Positions 1-7,641 of a stretch of 64,000 bases of DNA are shown piece after piece (within the stretch, counting starts at the first letter, position 1; every line of letters starts with the position of its first letter). Below the pieces are notes generated by a model. The model ran no database searches and had not been told where the DNA came from. It worked only from the letters and a program-made list of their open reading frames with translations. The DNA is taken from the NCBI GenBank assembly GCA_035548175.1, contig DASZTO010000057.1, forward strand, positions 99,698 through 163,697. Reading direction: 5' to 3'. The DNA is from CALCHA01 sp035548175. Its GTDB lineage: Bacteria; Planctomycetota; Phycisphaerae; WQYP01. The position numbers were made by a program, and so were the translations under genes.

Positions 1-867
1 GGCTTCATGTGGAAGGTGACCTCGCCGACCACCACGGCCTATCTGGTGGGCTCGATTCACGCCGCGTCGGAAGACATGTACCCGCTTCCCACCGAGATGG
101 AACAGGCGTTCAAGGACGCATCCATCCTCGTGGTCGAACTCGACATCACCAAGGTCAATCAGCTTGCCGTCAGCATGCAGGCTCTCGATCTGGGCACCTA
201 CAAGAACGGCGACACGCTGGACGAGCACGTGCCCGCGGAAACCATGGAACAGATTCGCACCTTTTGCAAAGACAACGGCCTGCCTGAATCGGCGCTGTCC
301 GTCATGAAACCCTGGATGGCCGGCCTTACGATGGCCGGGGTCGCCATGACCAAGGCGGGCCTCGATCCGGGCAAGGGCATCGACGAACATTTTCTGGAGG
401 AGGATCAGGGGAAGAAGGTGGTCGAGCTGGAAAGCGCCGATTCACAGATTCAGATGCTCTCCACGCTCACTGATGCGGAGCAGGTTTCCTTTCTCAAGAT
501 GTCGAACGACGACATGAAGAACATGGCTGGGGAGCTCAAGGACCTGGCCGCCGCGTGGAAATCGGGCGACGAAAAATCCATGCTGAAACTGCTTGATGAA
601 TCGTACGACACCGACAAAAACGCCAAATCCGTCGGGGAAAAGCTGGTCTACAGCCGCAATGCCGCGATGGCCGAAAAAATCACCGGCCTGCTCAAGGGCG
701 ACGACAAGGTGTTCGTTGTCGTGGGCGCCGCGCACCTGCTGGGCGATCGAGGCATCGTCGCCCTGCTGCAGAAACAGGGATTCAAAGTCGAGCGCGTCCC
801 CATGACGCTGCCTCCACCCCCCCCACCGCAACCGGCTTCCGCCCCGGCCACAAGCCCGGCCCCGTAA
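1..867 (+). CDS. TraB/GumN family protein, 5' end outside window
   Basis: The reading frame is open from base 1; the first ATG is at 7, but family members begin further upstream, usually with a signal peptide, so this is a 5'-truncated view. The start of the visible protein carries the family signature WKV....YLVGSIHA (Gly-x-x-His type). The C-terminal family block VVVGAAHLLGDRG is near residue 245. A Pro/Ala-rich tail of about 20 residues ends the protein. TraB/GumN proteins are related to the Tiki metalloprotease-like fold; their role in bacteria is not settled and I do not assign one. The next gene is convergent and 45 bp away. Confidence 0.85.
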   Translation, partial: GFMWKVTSPTTTAYLVGSIHAASEDMYPLPTEMEQAFKDASILVVELDITKVNQLAVSMQALDLGTYKNGDTLDEHVPAETMEQIRTFCKDNGLPESALSVMKPWMAGLTMAGVAMTKAGLDPGKGIDEHFLEEDQGKKVVELESADSQIQMLSTLTDAEQVSFLKMSNDDMKNMAGELKDLAAAWKSGDEKSMLKLLDESYDTDKNAKSVGEKLVYSRNAAMAEKITGLLKGDDKVFVVVGAAHLLGDRGIVALLQKQGFKVERVPMTLPPPPPPQPASAPATSPAP

Positions 868-912
868 CCTCGCACTCCACCCCACCACCACCACCACCCC
901 CCTGCCGGCGCG

Positions 913-1308
913 TCAGCTGCCCACCTCATCGAGGACATGCTCGGCTACGAAAATGGGCACATTGTTGGCGACGCCCAGCGCGATCGCATCGGAGGGCCGC
1001 GAATCGATTTCCACCGTCTTGCCGTGGTGCCGGATCACCAGCCGCGCGAAGAACGTGTGGTCCTGCAGGTCGTTGATCACGATCCGTTCCAGACGGCCCT
1101 CGAGCTTTTCGATCACCGCCGAGAGCAGCTCATGCGTCTGCGGCCGCGGCGTCGGCTGCCCCTTCAACCGGCGATCGATCGCAAACGCCTCCGTCGATCC
1201 TATGACGATCGGAAACGCGCGCTCCCCCGCCACTTCCTTCAGATAGATCACCTGCTGATCCGAAGTTTCCGTGATGATGATCCGTTTGAGTTCGACCTGG
1301 ATGGCCAT
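913..1308 (-). CDS. Bifunctional nuclease (BFN, DUF151) family protein
   Basis: A 131-residue protein starting MAIQVELKR. It matches the BFN/DUF151 family over its whole length: E-VAGERAFPIVIGSTEA in the first half, then a core DHTFFARLVI followed by SRPSDAIALGVANNVPIF. Family members are described as nucleases with DNase/RNase activity, and also occur as regulators. An upstream in-frame ATG at 1440 would add 44 residues with no family similarity, so I chose the ATG at 1308, where homology begins; only a weak GGGAG lies upstream. It stands alone, convergent with the TraB-like gene. Confidence 0.88.
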   Translation of the reverse strand: MAIQVELKRIIITETSDQQVIYLKEVAGERAFPIVIGSTEAFAIDRRLKGQPTPRPQTHELLSAVIEKLEGRLERIVINDLQDHTFFARLVIRHHGKTVEIDSRPSDAIALGVANNVPIFVAEHVLDEVGS

Positions 1309-1461
1309 GAAAGGCTCCCGGCTGCTTTCCGGGGGGTTGTAGCGCCGTGCCCGAAAGGTGTCAAGTTCGCCTCGCCCCCGCTTCTCCCGGCAGGCCGGCG
1401 ACATCGCCGGGCGGTCTCGGCGACGGATGTAAGGCCGCACGGGTGTGCCCCAGACGCGCGC

Positions 1462-1629
1462 TCAATAGCGGTTAATGCGCCCGTTGGTATCCACCGGCGG
1501 CGGCTGGTTGAGGTCATTGATCGTGGAATTCGGCGACGCTTCCACCTTCGGATGCGGTTTGGGCGCCGTGTTGCACCCAACCGCCACCAACACCCCGGCC
1601 ACGATCATCACGCGAACGGCACCCATCAT
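1462..1629 (-). CDS. Small predicted lipoprotein (55 aa)
   Basis: A short open frame starting with two adjacent ATGs (1629 and 1626), with the ribosome site GGAGGTG four bases upstream. Residues 1-18 form a short hydrophobic signal (MMGAVRVMIVAGVLVAVG), followed by Cys19 in a lipobox-like V-A-V-G-C. The mature part is a hydrophilic 36-residue tail rich in Pro and Asn. It would be exported and lipidated. The predicted promoter at 1647-1674 supports it. No family was recognised and the function is unknown. Signal, lipobox, strong SD and promoter together make a real gene likely. Confidence 0.7.
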   Translation of the reverse strand: MMGAVRVMIVAGVLVAVGCNTAPKPHPKVEASPNSTINDLNQPPPVDTNGRINRY

Positions 1630-1646
1630 GCACCTCCATTGGCCCT

Positions 1647-1674
1647 ATTATCGCCCACCCGCCCCTTTCAGCAA
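1647..1674 (-). promoter_or_regulatory. Predicted sigma70-type promoter of the small lipoprotein
   Basis: Read on the minus strand: TTGCTG (1674-1669), a 16-bp spacer, then GATAAT (1652-1647), 17 bases before the start codon at 1629. Match to consensus is moderate. Confidence 0.45.
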
Positions 1675-1847
1675 TACCCCCCGCACCCCCCCGCCACTCC
1701 GCCCCATGTATTCACGCCCGCCCCGTCCGGAAATCGCCCAAAAGTTTGCATGCCCGCCCCCCAAGGACTACGATAGAACACGTGTAACGAAAGGTTGCGG
1801 CAGGCGTTGAGCTTATGAGCAGCCGGAATGAAAGCTGAGGTGGATCC

Positions 1848-2138
1848 ATGAACGCGATGATGCCGCTGGCCTTCTTTAATTTCAGCCCGATCGAGCTGAT
1901 CATCTTCGGTTTTCTGGGGATTCTTCTTTTCGGCCGCCGGCTGCCGGAGATCGGCAAGAGCCTCGGCAAAACAATCGTGGAGTTCAAGAAGGGCTTGAAC
2001 TCGTCGGGGGAGGATATCTCGCACGCGATGAACGAAGACAATGCACCGGCCGCCCCCGCCGACCGCAACCCTTACCGCGTGGAAGCCCGGCCGACGCGGA
2101 AGGTCAAGCAGATCGCCAGCGGCAGCGAGGAACCCTGA
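1848..2138 (+). CDS. tatA: Twin-arginine translocase subunit TatA/TatE
   Basis: A 96-residue protein with the standard Tat A/B layout. A short N-terminal membrane helix (PIELIIFGFLGILLFG, residues 14-29) is followed by the conserved FG-R-LPEIGKSLG hinge, then an amphipathic helix and a charged 40-residue tail. It belongs to the pore-forming part of the Tat pathway, which exports folded proteins across the inner membrane. A GAGGTGG ribosome site precedes the ATG at 1848. TatA rather than TatB is inferred from the FG hinge and short length. No tatC is nearby. A factor-independent terminator follows at 2188. Confidence 0.9.
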   Translation: MNAMMPLAFFNFSPIELIIFGFLGILLFGRRLPEIGKSLGKTIVEFKKGLNSSGEDISHAMNEDNAPAAPADRNPYRVEARPTRKVKQIASGSEEP

Positions 2139-2187
2139 TCCGGCTTCGGTCGCAGAACCCCGGTTCGCCCCCTCCCCAGCCCCCCCG

Positions 2188-2217
2188 GCCGCCCCACAAA
2201 AACGGGCGGCTTTTTTA
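2188..2217 (+). terminator. Rho-independent terminator after tatA
   Basis: A seven-base perfect stem, GCCGCCC (2188-2194) with GGGCGGC (2204-2210), a nine-base A-rich loop, and six T residues directly after. It lies 50 bp past the tatA stop. Confidence 0.85.
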
Positions 2218-2253
2218 TTGGGATTTCGCGCGGCGCTGGTATCGACATGCGCC

Positions 2254-2259
2254 TATAAT
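2254..2259 (+). promoter_or_regulatory. Candidate -10 element (TATAAT) before the BRO/DinD-like gene
   Basis: A perfect TATAAT 61 bp upstream of the start at 2321 and after the tatA terminator. No convincing -35 hexamer is seen at 16-18 bp, so this is only a candidate. Confidence 0.35.
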
Positions 2260-2320
2260 TCGCCGGGTAGCGGAGGGGCTTTTCTGCATCGATGATGTCC
2301 TCAGGGAACGGAGGGCTGCC

Positions 2321-3241
2321 ATGATGGTGAAGCGCACAGGACGTGGTGTTCGCAGGCCGGCCGTGCTCGCCGCACTGGAAACCGATCGGGTGCGTCGCGC
2401 GCTGGTGGAAGGACGCATGATGTACGCGGTGATGGACATCGTCGAGCTGGCCGTGGGCGGCGGCGATGAAGGCCCCGAGAAGGCGTGGGAGAGGCTGACG
2501 CAGCGTGATCCGGGCATTGCCGATCTGTGCGTGCGCGTGCCGCTCTCGGGCGGGGAAGCCGACGAGGCCGAGGATGTCGCGCTTGCCGCGGATATGGAAG
2601 GGGTGCTGCGGCTGCTGCAGGGCCTGGAAGGTCCGCGCGCCGCCTCGGTGCGCCAGTGGCTTGCGGCGTGTGGGGCGATTCGCCTCGAGGAAGCCGACAA
2701 TCCCGAGCTGGCCGTGGTGCGTGCCCGCCGCGAATACGAGCGCCGCGGCTATCCCCGCCAGTGGGTCGACCAGCGCATGCGCTCCATCTCCGCCCGCGCG
2801 GAGGTCGTGGGCGAGTGGTACAAGCGCGGCGCCCAGGACAGCGAGGATTTCCGCCGCCTCACCAACGCCCTGATGCTCGAGGGTTTCGGCATGGAGGTCG
2901 AGGGGTATCGCCAGCACAAGGGGCTGTTTGGCCGGGAAAATCTCCGCGATCACATGAGCGACATGGAACTCGCGCTCGTGAGCCTGGGCGAAACGATCGG
3001 AGCGACGCTGCACCGATCGCACGGGAGCAAAACGGTCGAGGAACTGGAAGCCGATATGGCGGCCGCGGGACGGGTCGTGGCGGAGACGCGGGCGCGGATC
3101 GAGAAGGAGAGCGGCCGGGGGGTGATCGAGGGGGAGCGCAAGGCGTGGTCGGAGCGGCGGAATCCCAGCGACGAACGCGCGGGGCGCGAAGTTGTGTATC
3201 GCGCCGGCGCGGAAAGCGAACGCCTGGCCAGCGACGCCTGA
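2321..3241 (+). CDS. BRO-family / DNA damage-inducible protein D-like protein
   Basis: A 306-residue protein. The N-terminal 110 residues (AVMDIVELAVGG...AWERL) resemble a degenerate Bro-N domain. The C-terminal half matches the conserved region that follows Bro-N in phage antirepressor-like and DinD-like proteins: ARREYERRGYPRQWVDQR near residue 130, then FRRLTNALMLEGFG, YRQHKGLFGRENLRDHMS and SLGETIGATLHR. Family members act in phage antirepression or the SOS response; a DNA-linked regulatory role is inference. There is no integrase, terminase or other phage gene nearby, so it appears to be a resident chromosomal copy. An alternative start is the adjacent ATG at 2324. Confidence 0.75.
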   Translation: MMVKRTGRGVRRPAVLAALETDRVRRALVEGRMMYAVMDIVELAVGGGDEGPEKAWERLTQRDPGIADLCVRVPLSGGEADEAEDVALAADMEGVLRLLQGLEGPRAASVRQWLAACGAIRLEEADNPELAVVRARREYERRGYPRQWVDQRMRSISARAEVVGEWYKRGAQDSEDFRRLTNALMLEGFGMEVEGYRQHKGLFGRENLRDHMSDMELALVSLGETIGATLHRSHGSKTVEELEADMAAAGRVVAETRARIEKESGRGVIEGERKAWSERRNPSDERAGREVVYRAGAESERLASDA

Positions 3242-3329
3242 TGGTGTGAGACCGAAGGGCTGGCCATTCACCGGGGCGGGGTTTACACTGCGCCGATCAT
3301 TTCCTGCCTGTTTTTTCCGGAGCGTCGCC

Positions 3330-5342
3330 ATGGCGAAGAAGAAGGACGATTTCTCGTTCGGGTTCAGCAGCAAAAAGCCCAGGGAAGCTCCCAGGAAAAA
3401 AGAAGAAGCCGCGGAGGGCGCAGGCGACGCCGCGCCAGGCGAAACGCCATCCGACCCCTTCGCTTCCGGCGATGCCTCCTCCGCCGATCCCTTCGCCTCC
3501 AGCGGCGACAGCGCGTCGAGCGACCCGTTTGCCTCCACCGATACGGCCGGCAGCGATCCGTTCGCCAGCAGCGATTCGTCGCCCTCCAGCGACCCGTTCG
3601 CTTCGACCGACACTTCCAGCGGCGATCCCTTCGCTTCCACCGACACCGCCGGCGGCGATCCCTTTGCATCGACGGACACGTCCGGCGGCGATCCCTTCGC
3701 CGCGACGTCCAGCGACGCGTCCAGCGATCCGTTCGCCTCCGCTTCGACCGATGCTCCGAGCGATCCGTTTGCGTCCACGGGCGATAGCTCGTCGAGCGAT
3801 CCATTTGCCTCCGGCGGCGACGCCACGGCCACCGCCGAAGCGCCGGCCGAGGAAGCCGCTCCCGCCGCGGAAGAACCGGCGAAAGAGCAAAAGCCCAAGG
3901 GTCCGCAGGTGGTCGTGCACAAGCAGTTCCGCGTGCTGGTGATGGGCGACTTTTCCGGGCGGGCGAATCGGGAGCTGATGGAGACCGGCGAAACGGTCGC
4001 GGCTCGCAAGGCCCTGGCGATCGATTCCGACAGCTTCGAGCGCGTGATGGGCAAGGTGAAGCCGGAGATTCGGATTCCCGTCGGCGCAGGCGCGATCACG
4101 CTGAAGTTCCGCAAGATCGAAGATTTCCGGCCTGAAGCGATTCTCGAGCAGGTCGAGGGCTTCCAGGGATTGCTGGCGCTGCGTGACAAGCTCAAGAACC
4201 AGAAAACCTTCAAGGAGGCGGCGGAGACCGTGCGCAAGATGGCCGGCGCGGAGATCGAGGCGCCGGCGGCCAAAAAGGGCGAGGAGGGCATGAGCGACTT
4301 TGAGCGGCTGATCAACCAGCCGGCGCGCAAGGATGCATCCGCCGCGAACGCCGACGCGTTCATCCAGAGCGTCGTGGCGGGATACGGCGTCGATGCGCCC
4401 GATCCCGACCAGGCGAAGATGGTGAAGTTCGTGGAGGATGCGCTGTCCGCGGGTCTGCGTGCCATCCTCCGGCATCCCGCGTTCCAGGCGGTCGAAAGCT
4501 CCTGGCGCGGCGTCGAATTTCTCACCAGCCGGCTTAACACCGATGAAGACCTCAAGCTCTTCATCTTCGACATCTCCAGGGATGAACTCTACGCCGACCT
4601 CAACGGCGACCCCGCCATCGAAAAGACCGGCATGTTCCAGGTGATGGTCGAAATCCCGCGCAGCGCCGGTAATGAGCCCTGGTCGGTCGTTGTCGGCAAC
4701 TTCTTCTTCGAACAGCAACCCAGGGACATCGGTCTGCTCGCCAAGCTGGCGAGCCTGATGCATGCGGCGAATATCCCCTTCCTCGGCGGCGCGACGTCCA
4801 AAGTCGCGGGCTTCCCGAGCTTTGCGAAGTTCCCCGACTCGGGACGCTGGCAGCCGCCGGCCGATGCGCCCATGTGGGAAAAAATCCGCGGCCACAAGCA
4901 GGCCCAGCACCTTGGACTCGCCGCGCCGCGGTTCCTCCTGCGGCTTCCCTACGGCCAGAAGACCGACGCGGTCGAGACGTTCCCCTTCGAGGAAATGCCC
5001 AGCGACAAAGCTCCGGAGCACGCCGGGTATCTCTGGGGCAACGGCGCGTTTGCGGTGGCGTATTGCATGGGACAGGCTTTCCTGGAGGACGGTTGGAGCT
5101 TTGATGTGGGGCCGGGCGGTGATGTCACGGATCTGCCGGTGCACATGGCAGTGATCGACGGCGACAAGGAAATGACGCCCTGTGCCGAAGGCTGGCTCTC
5201 GGACCGCATCGGCGACGTGCTGCGCAACCTGGGGCTGATCCCGGTGCTTTCCGTGCGCAACGCGGGCAGCGTGAAGGTTGCCGGCGTGCAGTCGCTCTCG
5301 AAGGGCAAGCCGCTCGCGGCCGCCTGGGTGGGGCAAAAGTGA
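3330..5342 (+). CDS. Fused TssB-TssC contractile-sheath protein with a DPFAS-repeat N-terminus
   Basis: A 670-residue protein with three parts. Residues 1-40 are Lys/Glu-rich (MAKKKDDFSFGF...), then 11 DPFA(S/A) repeats in Ser/Thr/Gly linkers fill 42-161. From about residue 195 a TssB (VipA/ImpB) domain follows: FRVLVMGDFSG, SFERVMGKVKPEI, FRPEAILEQVEGFQ. From about 310 to the end is TssC (VipB/EvpB): WRGVEFL, RFLLRLPYG, YLWGN. In type VI systems TssB and TssC are separate proteins that form the contractile sheath as heterodimers; here both halves are one chain. No baseplate, tube, membrane-complex or ClpV gene is in this window, so its partners are elsewhere or absent. Start chosen at MAKKK, where the upstream extension stops looking protein-like. 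Confidence 0.88.
   Translation: MAKKKDDFSFGFSSKKPREAPRKKEEAAEGAGDAAPGETPSDPFASGDASSADPFASSGDSASSDPFASTDTAGSDPFASSDSSPSSDPFASTDTSSGDPFASTDTAGGDPFASTDTSGGDPFAATSSDASSDPFASASTDAPSDPFASTGDSSSSDPFASGGDATATAEAPAEEAAPAAEEPAKEQKPKGPQVVVHKQFRVLVMGDFSGRANRELMETGETVAARKALAIDSDSFERVMGKVKPEIRIPVGAGAITLKFRKIEDFRPEAILEQVEGFQGLLALRDKLKNQKTFKEAAETVRKMAGAEIEAPAAKKGEEGMSDFERLINQPARKDASAANADAFIQSVVAGYGVDAPDPDQAKMVKFVEDALSAGLRAILRHPAFQAVESSWRGVEFLTSRLNTDEDLKLFIFDISRDELYADLNGDPAIEKTGMFQVMVEIPRSAGNEPWSVVVGNFFFEQQPRDIGLLAKLASLMHAANIPFLGGATSKVAGFPSFAKFPDSGRWQPPADAPMWEKIRGHKQAQHLGLAAPRFLLRLPYGQKTDAVETFPFEEMPSDKAPEHAGYLWGNGAFAVAYCMGQAFLEDGWSFDVGPGGDVTDLPVHMAVIDGDKEMTPCAEGWLSDRIGDVLRNLGLIPVLSVRNAGSVKVAGVQSLSKGKPLAAAWVGQK
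3453..3812 (+). repeat. In-frame DPFAS repeat tract in the sheath protein
   Basis: Eleven copies of Asp-Pro-Phe-Ala-(Ser/Ala), spaced 11-13 residues apart by Ser/Thr/Asp/Gly-rich linkers (for example DPFASTDTAGG). Codons vary between copies, so the protein pattern is more regular than the DNA. DPF motifs are short binding peptides in some unrelated eukaryotic proteins; no such role is claimed here. Confidence 0.9.
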
Positions 5343-5361
5343 GCGACTTGCGAGGGGCGCA

Positions 5362-5931
5362 TCACTTCGCCGGCGTGACGGGGACTTCCAGCAGCGTGAT
5401 ATTATTGGGCGAGTCGAGGCCTTCGTAGTAGAGGCTGCGCGTGCGGAACTCCGTGCCGGGGGTCTGGTGGAGGTCGGGGAGCTGCTCGAAAACATTGTTG
5501 GCGGATTCGCCGATCGCGGAGATACGTCCTTGATAGATGGCGGTCACGCAGGGCGTGGCGGCGAGCGTCCGGGTTTCGCACCCTTCGGGCGCCTGCGTGC
5601 CGTCGGGGACGGGGATGCCGATTTCCAGATCAACCGCCGCGCCTGGGTCGACCGGCGGCTCCAGGAAAATGAGGATCGGTCCCCCATTGATTTTGATGTG
5701 GGCGGCGAAGAGTTTGTCCTCGATGTCCGTAATCGCCTTGATCTCGTGCTCGCTGTCGGTGGGGTCGATGTGCAGTTTCTGAAAGACGATGGTCGTGGCT
5801 TTGAGCGTGCAAAGGCGCGGGCGGGTGACGCTGGGGCCGGGATTGGGCGCCGGCGGTGCGGAGGGGGCGTCCGCGGCGGCGGCGGCCGCGAGTGCGATGA
5901 GGAGGGAACACGTGAGCAGGGGGAGGCGCAT
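5362..5931 (-). CDS. Secreted protein with GyrI-like / AraC effector-binding-like domain
   Basis: A 189-residue protein with an N-terminal signal peptide (MRLPLLTCSLLIALAAAAAA) and a good AAAGGA ribosome site. Residues about 60-185 resemble the GyrI-like small-molecule-binding fold: ILIFLEPPVDPGAAVDLEIG near the middle, TLAATPCVTAIYQG, then a C-terminal RSLYYEGLDSP...LLEVPV. In this family the domain binds drugs or other small effectors, usually in the cytoplasm and often joined to a helix-turn-helix; here it has no DNA-binding part and appears exported. A periplasmic ligand-binding role is inference. The next gene upstream on the same strand is the sigma factor at 6001-7569, about 70 bp away. 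Confidence 0.7.
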   Translation of the reverse strand: MRLPLLTCSLLIALAAAAAADAPSAPPAPNPGPSVTRPRLCTLKATTIVFQKLHIDPTDSEHEIKAITDIEDKLFAAHIKINGGPILIFLEPPVDPGAAVDLEIGIPVPDGTQAPEGCETRTLAATPCVTAIYQGRISAIGESANNVFEQLPDLHQTPGTEFRTRSLYYEGLDSPNNITLLEVPVTPAK

Positions 5932-6000
5932 GGGAAATCCTTTCGTGAAAGAGGAAACAGGGCGCGCGGAGCGGGCGCATCGCGCGGTGGAAATCAGCGA

Positions 6001-7569
6001 TCAGGGCGTGGAGCGTCGTGCGTGCCGGCGCGACTTGCGCCAGAACAGCAGCAGGGGAATGACCCAGAGCAGGTCGAGTGCGGGGGCGTAAGTCTCGAGA
6101 ACCTGGCTCAAGCGGAAGAAGAAGCGCTGGGTGATGAAAGATTCGGCGGCGGGATTGTTGGCGCTGGGAGCCTGCGCGAGGGCGCCCAGGGCGGCGACGG
6201 GCGCGAGGGCGATACCCCCAACCGCGGCGTGGAGCGCGAGCGCGAGTCCGCCCGTGGCGTCGTAGCCCAGGGCGAGGCCGCCGAGGGCGAAGGCCCCGAT
6301 GGAAAATCCCCCGAGCGAGAGTGCGCCGACGGCCAGTCCGCCGAAGCTGACGAGTCCGAAGGCGGCGCCGCCGATGGCGACGAGGCCGGTGGCGCGGCCG
6401 CCGAAAGCGAGGAGCATTCCGCGGGCGTCATCGCCGACGGCGATCCAGGCGCGGACGGGTGCTTGATTGGTCGAAGAGCTGAAGCGCAGCTGAATCAGCG
6501 GGAGGCCGAGCAGGGCAAGACGGCTGCGGTATTCGAAGCCGGCGACTGGCGCGGAGGGCAGACCGTCGGCGGCGCGGCGGTCGCGGAGAAGGCGGCGGCG
6601 GCGGCCGGCCCAGAGGGCGAGCAAAATCGTGGCGGAGCAATAGCCGATCACCATCGCGATCACGATCGTCGTGAAACACGCCGGATGCACCGCCAGGAGC
6701 CAGCCGCCCCAGAAGCACAGCGCGATCAGCAGCGCGCTGAAGGTAACCACGAGTAAAAGGATCCGCAAGTAGAAGCCGCGAATCAGGTCGCGTTCGCCGT
6801 CGGAATGCGCGGATTCAACGCCCATGCGATAGGCGGCCCAGTAGCCGACCACGATCAGGATCGGACTGGCCAGCATGGCGGCGATTTTCAAAACGGTGGC
6901 GGCCTTGGTCGAGGCGGAGACGGTGGCCGCGGCCGCGGGCGCTGCGGCGGCGGGCAGCGAAGCGAGAACCGAGGCGGTGAAGGCGGCGCCTGGAGCGGAC
7001 CGCTCGAGCGCCGATGCGACAAAGGATTCCATCTCGGCCTGCAAAAGTTTTCGCCCGCGGGAAAGGCGTTGTTTGACGGCATCCTCGGAAAGGCCGAGGG
7101 CGTCGGCGATCTGCACGATGGATTGCTGCCGGCGATAGAAGAGCACCAGAGGCTCCCGATAGTCGCCCGGGATGCGACCGAGCGCGCGCCAGAGAAGGGA
7201 CTGCTCTTCGTTGCTGATCGCGCGTTCCGGGGGCGTGGGTGCGGGATCGGCGAGATCGGGCGGCATGGGAGTGAGCGTTTCACGGGCGTGGCGGCGGCGC
7301 GTGTTCTGGATGAGATTCCGCGCGATGCCGCAGAGCCATGAGCGGAGTTTGGTCGGCTCATGCAACTGGCGGAGCTGGGTCCAGGCGGCGACGAAAACCT
7401 CCTGGGAGATGTCTTCGCTGCGAGGGATGCTGCCGGTGGCGGCGTAGGCGATGGAGCAGATGAGCGACTGGTTCTCGCGCACGATGGCGGCGAAGGCCTG
7501 GCGGTCGCCCGCAAGGGAGCGGGTGACGAGTTCGGCGGGGGCCGGCGGGGCGTCCAGGGTGGTGATCAT
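6001..7569 (-). CDS. ECF-type sigma factor fused to a membrane domain with Gly-rich decapeptide repeats
   Basis: A 522-residue protein. Residues 22-95 are sigma region 2 (SEDISQEVFVAAWTQL, RSWLCGIARNLI). Residues 121-178 are region 4 (LGRIPGDYREPLVLFY, QIADALGLSEDAVKQRLSRG). After an Ala-rich linker come three hydrophobic spans (about 225-250, 268-293, 300-320). Residues 390-449 contain six ten-residue units of the form G-G-x-A-x-G-x-x-A-hydrophobic, such as GGLAVGALSL. A last membrane span lies at about 498-510. An ECF factor tethered to the membrane by its own chain is the inference; such fusions replace a separate anti-sigma factor in some phyla. The start is supported by AAGGA upstream. 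Confidence 0.85.
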   Translation of the reverse strand: MITTLDAPPAPAELVTRSLAGDRQAFAAIVRENQSLICSIAYAATGSIPRSEDISQEVFVAAWTQLRQLHEPTKLRSWLCGIARNLIQNTRRRHARETLTPMPPDLADPAPTPPERAISNEEQSLLWRALGRIPGDYREPLVLFYRRQQSIVQIADALGLSEDAVKQRLSRGRKLLQAEMESFVASALERSAPGAAFTASVLASLPAAAAPAAAATVSASTKAATVLKIAAMLASPILIVVGYWAAYRMGVESAHSDGERDLIRGFYLRILLLVVTFSALLIALCFWGGWLLAVHPACFTTIVIAMVIGYCSATILLALWAGRRRRLLRDRRAADGLPSAPVAGFEYRSRLALLGLPLIQLRFSSSTNQAPVRAWIAVGDDARGMLLAFGGRATGLVAIGGAAFGLVSFGGLAVGALSLGGFSIGAFALGGLALGYDATGGLALALHAAVGGIALAPVAALGALAQAPSANNPAAESFITQRFFFRLSQVLETYAPALDLLWVIPLLLFWRKSRRHARRSTP

Positions 7570-7641
7570 GTGTCGTCCTTCATGTCGGGTCGATCAGAGG
7601 TGGCGCGGCGGGGGCAGAAGGTGACAGAAAAACCGACATTT

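Noticed and set aside
2072..4573. An 833-codon minus-strand frame opposite the BRO-like and TssB-TssC genes
   Set aside because: Its repeat-like NGSL pattern is the reverse strand of the DPFAS tract.
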